Positions 1-5,196 of a stretch of DNA of 5,196 nt are shown here, piece by piece. The position numbers and the translations under genes were made by a program. The notes under the pieces were generated by a model that was not told the origin of the DNA, ran no database searches, and was given only the letters and a program-made list of their open reading frames with translations. How positions within the stretch are numbered: position 1 is the stretch's first letter; every line of letters starts with the position of its first letter. Origin of the DNA: Balneolales bacterium. Lineage in GTDB: Bacteria; Bacteroidota; Rhodothermia; Balneolales; Natronogracilivirgulaceae. Where the stretch lies: contig SLHZ01000336.1 of NCBI GenBank assembly GCA_007135895.1, positions 1 through 5,196 of the forward strand, written 5' to 3'.

Positions 1-14
1 AAATTGAAAAAACA

Positions 15-45
15 TTGATTCAAAGTTGCAGGGACTATAATTTAC
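15..45 (+). promoter_or_regulatory. Weak sprA promoter candidate
   Basis: Two overlapping readings are possible. As a Bacteroidota sigma-ABfr promoter, TTG at 15-17 is followed after 20 bases by TAATTTAC at 38-45, a partial match to the -7 element TAnnTTTG. As a conventional sigma-70 promoter, TTGATT at 15-20 precedes a perfect TATAAT at 36-41, with a short 15-base spacer. Either would start transcription at roughly 48-55, leaving a leader of a little over 100 bases before ATG-167 that contains the 77-99 inverted repeat. The AT-rich context supports a promoter here, but the match is weak and motif-only. Confidence 0.28.
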
Positions 46-76
46 AACATTTATATCCACATATAACGGTGTTCCT

Positions 77-99
77 GTCTGTGACAATATCTCACAGGC
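77..99. promoter_or_regulatory. Inverted repeat / hairpin in the sprA leader
   Basis: The half-sites CTGTGA (79-84) and TCACAG (92-97) are exact inverted complements separated by seven bases. The pairing extends outward by a T-G wobble (78/98) and a G-C pair (77/99), giving an eight-pair stem with a seven-base loop. It sits about 68 bases before ATG-167, downstream of the candidate promoter, so it could be an operator for a dimeric regulator or an RNA hairpin in the 5' leader. No U tract follows, so it is not a standard intrinsic terminator. The halves resemble the CRP half-site TGTGA/TCACA, but the spacer is seven rather than six bases. Function is unproven. Confidence 0.35.
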
Positions 100-166
100 T
101 GAATCCATCTGAACGTCCACACCAAAACCGGCCGCCTATTGATCAGTAATTACCGTTCGTAACACC

Positions 167-211
167 ATGAAGCAACCGAAAAGACGGGTAAAACCGGGCA
201 TTATTCCTTGA
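167..211 (+). other. 14-codon ATG frame: leader peptide or displaced start of sprA
   Basis: An ATG at 167 opens a frame encoding MKQPKRRVKPGIIP and ends at TGA 209-211. Its first nine residues look like a basic signal-peptide n-region (K2, K5, R6, R7, K9), which makes ATG-167 a natural start for sprA, but it is in a different frame from the long SprA frame. A one-base backward shift joins the two. Two A runs (179-182 and 190-193) are the obvious places, and restoring one A in the second gives MKQPKRRVKTGHYSLIF leading into the hydrophobic core. Alternatively it is a true leader: its TGA overlaps TTG-208 as TTGA, the overlap seen in translational coupling. No strong Shine-Dalgarno is visible, which is common in Bacteroidota. 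The sequence alone does not decide between these. Confidence 0.4.
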
Positions 212-273
212 TTTTTGCAACGGTACGTATTGGTCGGGCAACCCTGCTACTGGGTCTGGCAACTGCCTTTGCC
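208..273 (+). other. Predicted Sec signal peptide of SprA
   Basis: Read from TTG-208, the first 22 residues form a compact signal peptide. The n-region carries two arginines (MIFATVRIGR). The hydrophobic core is ATLLLGLATAF. A likely signal peptidase I site follows A-F-A, just before Gly-Gly at 274-279. This fits a protein that crosses the inner membrane by Sec and is then assembled in the outer membrane. If translation instead begins at ATG-167 and changes frame, the n-region gains a strongly basic stretch (MKQPKRRVK or a close variant) before the same core. The hydrophobic core is in the same frame as the SprA body, so any frame change must lie upstream of it. Confidence 0.72.
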
Positions 274-3200
274 GGCGGCAATAGCCTCCTGCAGGACGTG
301 TATCAGCAGCCTGATAACCAAACAGCATCTGCCTCTCACGCAGCAGCACAGGATTACTTTGTCGCTGAAAGCCTGGCTGTAACGCCTGAAGACATCCCCA
401 CTGACAGCCTGGCCGTTGCACCGGCAGAAGTCGCCGCGCCGGATACGCTCGCTGCTGACAGTCTGGCCGTTGCACCAGTAGAAGTCGCCGTGCCGGATAC
501 GCTCGCCACTGACAGCCTGGCCGTTGCACCGGCAGAAATCGCCGTGCCGGATACGCTCGCTGCTGACAGCCTGGCCGTTGCACCGGCAGAAGTCGCCGTG
601 CCGGATACGCTCGCCACTGACAGCCTGGCCGTTGCACCGGTAGAAGTCGCCGTGCCGGATACAGTCTCTGCTGACAGCCTGGCTGTAACGTCTGAAGACC
701 TCCCCGCTGACAGCCTGGCCGTTGCCGAAGAAGATACGGTCATGGCGGGTCTGGACCGGATTTTCCCTGTCTCGAAAATCACCCGCCAAGCCGATCCTTT
801 CCCCAGAAAACGCTCCCCACTGGTGGAAATCGGGATCTCAGCCGACAGAACAGAGATTTCGCTGGATTCACTGGGCTACTACTCGGTATCGAGATCCGTA
901 AACGATATTCCTGCAGGTCACCCTCGAAGACTCACTTTCGATGAATTCGCCGAATTGAGCTTTGAATTCAGAACCCGCGCCAACTGGACGCGCCTGGTCG
1001 AAGAAAAACGCAGACAAAGGGACGCAAGAAGAGGGCTGCTCGACTTTACACTCGACTTGCCGGTGGGTGAACGCTCTGCCTTTACCACCATTTTCGGCCG
1101 GCCCGAAGTTAACCTGCGGGTTACAGGTACGGCCAATATGAATGTCGGGGCATCCATAAGAGACACGGAAGACCCGTCTATACCGCCTGACCAGCAACGA
1201 CGGATAGACCCGACGTTTGAGCAGAACCTCAGACTTAACATTCAGGGAAGTATCGGTGATAAGCTCACCATTCGGACAGACTGGGATACCGAACGTGCTT
1301 TTGACTTTGAAAACCGACTCAGCATTCGCTATGAAGGCTATGAAGATGAAATCCTTCAAAGTATCGAAATGGGGAACGTCTCCATGTCTACCGGCAACTC
1401 GCTGATACGCGGTGGGAGCGCTTTGTTCGGTATCAAATCGGAAGCCAAGTTCGGACCGTTGCGTCTCACTTCCGTTATCTCGCAGCAGGAAGGACAGGGG
1501 AATACCCAGACCATCAGCGGCGGTTCGCAGGAGAGTACCCTTGAAATTCGACCGGCAGCCTACGATAATGACCGCCATTTCTTCCTTGACTTCTATGCCC
1601 GCCAGGAGTTTGAGGATGCCATGTCGGATCCGCAGGTCCCGCGGAATATCTTCCCTGACTTCAACCGGATGGATGTTTATGTCCTGAATACTTCCTCCGA
1701 TGAACAGCCCGGTCAGCGAAGAGCCGTGGCTCTGGTTGATCTGGGAGTGGTGAAGCAGGGCGACCGTTACTTTCTGCCCAACGAGGAGATGGACCGATTC
1801 GACAGCGATCTGCTGGACCGGTTCCGTGATCCGGAAGTCACGCCGTCCGCATCCGATTTCGACGTATCCGGTGATGAGTTTGCCGTTGGAAATTTCGTAC
1901 CCCTGAGGCAGGGTATTGATTACACGTATAACGAAACCTATGGCTACCTCTCTCTGGAATCCCGCCTCGGACCCAATCAGGCACTGGCAGTGTCCTACTC
2001 ATACAGTACTCCAGGCGGACAAGTCCGTGTGGGTGATCGAAACGTCGGTGACGACCGGCGAATGTTCCTGAAGCTACTGCGACCCAATAACATAACTACC
2101 AGTAGCAAGGCATGGGTCCTAACCATGCGCAATGTCTACAACCTCAATGCCAGCAATATCACTCCGGATGATCTTGAAATTGAAATTGTTTTTGACGGGG
2201 CCAACACGGCTCAGACGAACCTGCCGGGACTGAGCAACATACTGCTGCGTGATCTCGGGCTGGACCGGGTCAATTCTCAGGGTGAACCTCCATCGAATAA
2301 CCAGATTGACTTCGGCACCGGTACCCTCGATAACGTCAGAGGCCGCATCATCTTTCCCTATCTGGAACCCTTCGGTCAGCGCATCATCGATATCTATGAA
2401 GCCAGTTCACTCCCGCAGGAGCAGATAACGGAAAGTATCGAACGGTATGCTTTTACTGATCTCTATACCAATACCCCTGAAAATGCCCGTCAACGACCCG
2501 GCAACAACCTCTTCGTCATAACCGGAATCAGCAAAGGCACAGCGCAGGATACCTATTATCTGGGCTTTTCAATCGTAGAGGGTTCCGTTCGGGTGACGGC
2601 GAACGGAGTGGAGCTTTCCGAGGGGGTCGATTACGATGTCGATTACTCCATGGGAAGCATCATGATCACCAATTCACGCTATCTGCAGGCCGGGCAGGAG
2701 ATCGTGATCGACTATGAAAGCAATCAGATGCTTCAGATCCAGCAGACTACCTTTGCGGGGCTGCGTGCCGAATACCGGGTCAATGACAACATACGCTTCG
2801 GAAGCACCATGTTCACCTTGCGTGAAAGGCCGCTTCAGGATAAAATTCCTATTGGTGATGAACCCATCAATAATTCCATCATCGGTTTCGATGGCAATGC
2901 CCAGTTTGATACTCCCTGGATTACCCGTGCCATCAACTGGATCCCGTTGCTCCAGACCCGGGCCGACTCCGATATACGTATTTCAGGTGAATTTGCACAG
3001 TTGCGTCCCAATGTGGCCCAGACCCGTGCTGTCTCACGAGCCATCGATCGGGGCGAACTCTATCCCGATGAAGAACGAGGCCTCTCCTTCATCGATGACT
3101 TCGAAGGGTCTAAAACCAGCATCAACTTTCTGAGTCCGGCCCGATGGCACCTTGCTGCCGCTCCGCATGCCGTACCCGGATACGACCTCAGTATGGACTC

Positions 3201-5196
3201 CTACGACAACAGTCTCGATGCACGTTTGGCCCGGTCGGACCTGCGTGGAAAGTTCTCCTGGTATACCATACCCGTCAACATTGGACGCATTACCGATGCA
3301 GCCCGTACTCCCGAATCCCTGCCGGTCGGCGTCTCCGATGTATTTCCCAACCGGGAGGTACTCAGACAGGATGACCGCCTGCAAACCCTGGATATACACT
3401 ACAACCCCCGCAAGCGCGGACCCTACAACTACAATCCTGATTTAAGGGACGTGCTTGAGAACAGACCGGAAGACACCTGGGGTGGCATGACGGCCATGCT
3501 GCCAAGCGGCCTGGACAACCTGAGGCAGAATAATATCGAGTTTCTCGAGTTCTGGGTCCAGCCACTGCTTCCGGATGGCCGCAGTCCCACGTCAGTTGAC
3601 TTGCAAAACTATGATGGAAAAATCTATGTCGACCTGGGACTGGTGTCCGAAGATGTCATTCCCAATAATGAGCTTAACTCCGAAGATGGTCTCGCCCGGG
3701 CCCAGGACCGCAATGACATGAGGGTGGACCAGACCGGGAGATCCTACTTTATCCGGAATAATACCAATATGACCGGCCAGTTTACCATGGAGACACAGCA
3801 ACGGGAAGACGTGGGACTGGATGGGGCACACAGTACGGATGGCGAATTCTCGGAACAGGTCCTTTTCGCCGACTGGCTGGAACGTATGGACGCTCAATAT
3901 GCCGATCAACCCGATAAGCTGCAGGCCATCCGCAACGACCCTTCCAATGACCAGTACGTCTACTTCAATGATCCGCGTGTAAGCAACCTGCCCCTGCATG
4001 AGCGATTCCATCGCATGTTCGGTTTTCTCGAGGGTAACTCGCTCTCCAGGGGAGAATCGAGAGCCGTCACCAACCGACCCGATACAGAGGGCTTGATCAA
4101 TCCGGCCAACGTCAACCTCGAAGACTCCTATTTCCAGTTCGAAATACCCATGAATCCGGCAGACACCACCTCCCTGCAGATCGGCCGCAATTTTATCGTC
4201 GACAAAGTGGAGGGAGCCAATCCTACCGAGCGCTGGTATCTCGTAAGGCTTCCCCTCAGGGAAATCGCACGCGAAGTGGGTACGATTGAAAACCTTGAGC
4301 GGGTATCGCATATCCGATTCTGGATGAGCGGCTATAAAGAACCTTTTACCATGCGTTTTGCCACTTTTGAACTGGTCGGCAATCAGTGGCGGAATTTTGA
4401 GGAGCTGGCTCTGGAAGGCCATCCCAACACCGTTTTCGATATATCTACCATCAACATCGAAGAAAACTCCAATCGTCAGCCCATACCGTACCGTATCCCG
4501 AACGGTGCCATACGCTCGATACAGCGAGGCCAGCAGGAAAATATCATGGCCAACGAACAATCCCTCTCACTGAGAGTGGAAGACCTGCGGTCGGGCGAAT
4601 ACCGCATGATACAACGGCTTTATCCGACCGGACTCAATCTGCTCAACTACTCCAACCTGCGTATGTTTGTGCATGGCGAAGGGTATGAAAGACGCTCCGA
4701 TGTGGAAGTGGTCATCCGTCTGGGTAACGATCTCACCAACAATTACTACGAATACCGACAGCCCGTATCGCCCACGGATCCGGATTTCCCCTTTACACCG
4801 CTGACCCTTGATCCGGACGCCTCAACCCTTCGCGCTGAAACCGATCGTATCTGGATGCCCGACTCCAATAGTGTCAACCTGGTACTATCCTCGCTGAATG
4901 CTCTCAAACAGGCCAGGGATCTTGATGGTGTGGACGAAAACGAAATATATGAGCGATCCGACCTGGTTCTGGATGCGCCACCCGGCACGGTTATCGCCAT
5001 CAGGGGCAATCCATCCCTGGAACGGGTGCGGGAAATCGGACTGGGCATTCGAAATCCCCATGACCCCGGGGGAATCAACTCCTCCGCACGTAGTGCCAAG
5101 TCATCACCGGTCAGAAACACTTCTGCCGGAAAACCATCCCTGGATGCTGAGGTATGGGTGAACGAACTCCGTGTTTCCGGCTTTGACGACCAGAAA
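208..5196 (+). CDS. sprA: SprA/Sov-type T9SS outer-membrane translocon, 3'-truncated by the window
   Basis: SprA is the giant outer-membrane beta-barrel through which the type IX secretion system exports folded CTD-bearing proteins. In F. johnsoniae it works with PorV and a plug protein (family knowledge). The window shows 1,663 codons without a stop or a 3' end; F. johnsoniae SprA is about 2,400 residues. Counting from TTG-208: signal peptide 1-22, tandem repeats about 54-173, PFPR at 197-200, FDFEN and IEMGNV (386-391), DRHFFL near 455, FPYLEPFG (716-723), the block from GSVRVTANG to DYDVDYSMG (792-816), FIDDFEG (961-967), GPYNYN (1071-1076), NIEFLEFW (1109-1116), DVGLDG (1201-1206), EGNS (1275-1278), RFA and WRNF (about 1383-1397), NYYEYR (1512-1517), WVNELR (1650-1655). 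Family identity is very secure. The start is not: the first in-frame ATG is at 742, inside the mature protein, so TTG-208 was chosen because it gives a normal signal peptide. The alternative is ATG-167 with a -1 frame change. The symbol follows Flavobacterium usage. Confidence 0.93.
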   Translation, partial: MIFATVRIGRATLLLGLATAFAGGNSLLQDVYQQPDNQTASASHAAAQDYFVAESLAVTPEDIPTDSLAVAPAEVAAPDTLAADSLAVAPVEVAVPDTLATDSLAVAPAEIAVPDTLAADSLAVAPAEVAVPDTLATDSLAVAPVEVAVPDTVSADSLAVTSEDLPADSLAVAEEDTVMAGLDRIFPVSKITRQADPFPRKRSPLVEIGISADRTEISLDSLGYYSVSRSVNDIPAGHPRRLTFDEFAELSFEFRTRANWTRLVEEKRRQRDARRGLLDFTLDLPVGERSAFTTIFGRPEVNLRVTGTANMNVGASIRDTEDPSIPPDQQRRIDPTFEQNLRLNIQGSIGDKLTIRTDWDTERAFDFENRLSIRYEGYEDEILQSIEMGNVSMSTGNSLIRGGSALFGIKSEAKFGPLRLTSVISQQEGQGNTQTISGGSQESTLEIRPAAYDNDRHFFLDFYARQEFEDAMSDPQVPRNIFPDFNRMDVYVLNTSSDEQPGQRRAVALVDLGVVKQGDRYFLPNEEMDRFDSDLLDRFRDPEVTPSASDFDVSGDEFAVGNFVPLRQGIDYTYNETYGYLSLESRLGPNQALAVSYSYSTPGGQVRVGDRNVGDDRRMFLKLLRPNNITTSSKAWVLTMRNVYNLNASNITPDDLEIEIVFDGANTAQTNLPGLSNILLRDLGLDRVNSQGEPPSNNQIDFGTGTLDNVRGRIIFPYLEPFGQRIIDIYEASSLPQEQITESIERYAFTDLYTNTPENARQRPGNNLFVITGISKGTAQDTYYLGFSIVEGSVRVTANGVELSEGVDYDVDYSMGSIMITNSRYLQAGQEIVIDYESNQMLQIQQTTFAGLRAEYRVNDNIRFGSTMFTLRERPLQDKIPIGDEPINNSIIGFDGNAQFDTPWITRAINWIPLLQTRADSDIRISGEFAQLRPNVAQTRAVSRAIDRGELYPDEERGLSFIDDFEGSKTSINFLSPARWHLAAAPHAVPGYDLSMDSYDNSLDARLARSDLRGKFSWYTIPVNIGRITDAARTPESLPVGVSDVFPNREVLRQDDRLQTLDIHYNPRKRGPYNYNPDLRDVLENRPEDTWGGMTAMLPSGLDNLRQNNIEFLEFWVQPLLPDGRSPTSVDLQNYDGKIYVDLGLVSEDVIPNNELNSEDGLARAQDRNDMRVDQTGRSYFIRNNTNMTGQFTMETQQREDVGLDGAHSTDGEFSEQVLFADWLERMDAQYADQPDKLQAIRNDPSNDQYVYFNDPRVSNLPLHERFHRMFGFLEGNSLSRGESRAVTNRPDTEGLINPANVNLEDSYFQFEIPMNPADTTSLQIGRNFIVDKVEGANPTERWYLVRLPLREIAREVGTIENLERVSHIRFWMSGYKEPFTMRFATFELVGNQWRNFEELALEGHPNTVFDISTINIEENSNRQPIPYRIPNGAIRSIQRGQQENIMANEQSLSLRVEDLRSGEYRMIQRLYPTGLNLLNYSNLRMFVHGEGYERRSDVEVVIRLGNDLTNNYYEYRQPVSPTDPDFPFTPLTLDPDASTLRAETDRIWMPDSNSVNLVLSSLNALKQARDLDGVDENEIYERSDLVLDAPPGTVIAIRGNPSLERVREIGLGIRNPHDPGGINSSARSAKSSPVRNTSAGKPSLDAEVWVNELRVSGFDDQK
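403..672 (+). repeat. In-frame tandem repeat array, five 54-bp (18-residue) units in the SprA N-terminus
   Basis: Five consecutive units start at 403, 457, 511, 565 and 619, each encoding a variant of DSLAVAPAEVAVPDTLAA. Variation is limited: A or V after AP, V or I after E, A or V before PD, and A or T at the last position; the fifth unit ends PDTVSA. Shorter 12-residue relatives flank the array: ESLAVTPEDIPT at 367-402 and DSLAVTSEDLPA at 673-708, followed by another DSLAVA at 709-726. Each 18-residue unit contains a smaller echo, D-T-L-A then D-S-L-A, five residues apart. The segment is Ala/Val/Pro-rich and acidic, lies between the signal peptide and the conserved SprA region, and is probably a flexible periplasmic linker (inference). 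Because the unit is a multiple of three, copy number can change without breaking the frame. Confidence 0.93.

Larger units (their letters stand above)
1..166. other. Intergenic leader upstream of sprA, no gene recognised
   Basis: This AT-rich stretch has stops in two forward frames (TGA 5-7; TGA 16-18, TAA 64-66, TGA 82-84, TGA 100-102, TAA 160-162). The third frame is open from 3 to a TAA at 147-149, but its 48 residues show no recognisable domain or normal protein composition. In flavobacteria ruvA is often the gene before sprA; nothing here resembles a RuvA C-terminus, so the upstream neighbour is outside the window. The only structures seen are the promoter candidate and the inverted repeat listed separately. 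Confidence 0.6.

Noticed and set aside
80..96. Canonical CRP binding site.
   Set aside because: The TGTGA and TCACA halves are present, but the spacer is seven bases instead of six, and CRP-type control cannot be assumed in a Bacteroidota-like genome.
77..99. Rho-independent terminator of the preceding gene.
   Set aside because: The stem is followed by mixed sequence without a T tract, and no gene end is seen just upstream.
3..149. 3' end of an upstream gene in the third forward frame (48 codons to TAA 147-149).
   Set aside because: No known domain or RuvA-like C-terminus is visible, and the region contains promoter-like AT-rich sequence; the open length is within chance.
403..672. CRISPR array or intergenic tandem repeat.
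   Set aside because: Units are contiguous without unique spacers, and the repeat period and variation respect the sprA reading frame.
143..789. Three overlapping minus-strand open frames with repetitive, Arg/Ala/Ser/Gln-rich translations.
   Set aside because: Their repetitiveness simply mirrors the 54-bp tandem repeats of sprA; stop-free antisense frames follow because the unit is a multiple of three.
2714..3445. Several short plus-strand open frames in other frames overlapping sprA.
   Set aside because: They overlap highly conserved SprA coding sequence (IDDFEG, GPYNYN region), have no recognisable domains and no separate initiation signals.
3592..4560. A 322-codon open frame on the minus strand within sprA.
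   Set aside because: It is fully antisense to the strongly conserved SprA region, its translation shows no recognisable domain, and long antisense frames are expected from the codon pattern of a GC-moderate gene.

Overview
The window holds one very long, incomplete protein-coding gene on the + strand. Its frame has no stop from base 163 to the last base, 5196. The translation matches the SprA family (Sov in Porphyromonas), the giant outer-membrane beta-barrel translocon of the type IX secretion system (T9SS). SprA is essentially confined to the Bacteroidota/FCB group. The divergent SprA sequence and a moderately high GC content (roughly mid-50s % by eye) suggest a Balneolia/Rhodothermia-like or related lineage rather than a low-GC Flavobacterium. 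That placement is inference.

Layout: bases 1-166 are a short non-coding leader with a weak promoter candidate and a perfect-half-site inverted repeat. Bases 167-211 are a 14-codon ATG frame ending in a TGA that overlaps a TTG codon of the long frame. Bases 208-273 encode a good Sec signal peptide. Bases 274-366 are a short linker, and about 367-726 encode an Ala/Val/Pro/Asp-rich tandem repeat array (five 54-bp units, with 12-residue relatives on each side). From about base 780 to the end the sequence is SprA proper, with family-like segments in the expected order: PFPR, the FDFEN and MGNV block, DRHFFL, EPFG, the SVRV..G..L.EGVDYDVDY block, IDDFEG, GPYNYN, NIEFLEFW, DVGLDG, EGNS, RFA/WRNF, NYYEYR and WVNELR. 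The window stops just after WVNELR, so roughly the last 700 residues of a F. johnsoniae-sized SprA lie outside.

The main puzzle is how translation begins. The long frame has no ATG before base 742, far downstream of its own signal peptide. A natural-looking ATG at 167 is in another frame, one base out. The options are a TTG start at 208 (possibly coupled to the 14-codon leader), a programmed -1 slip, or a one-base deletion, real or a sequencing error, in an A run.

No RNA genes, insertion sequences, CRISPR arrays or second real genes were found. Open frames on the opposite strand are shadows of sprA codon structure.
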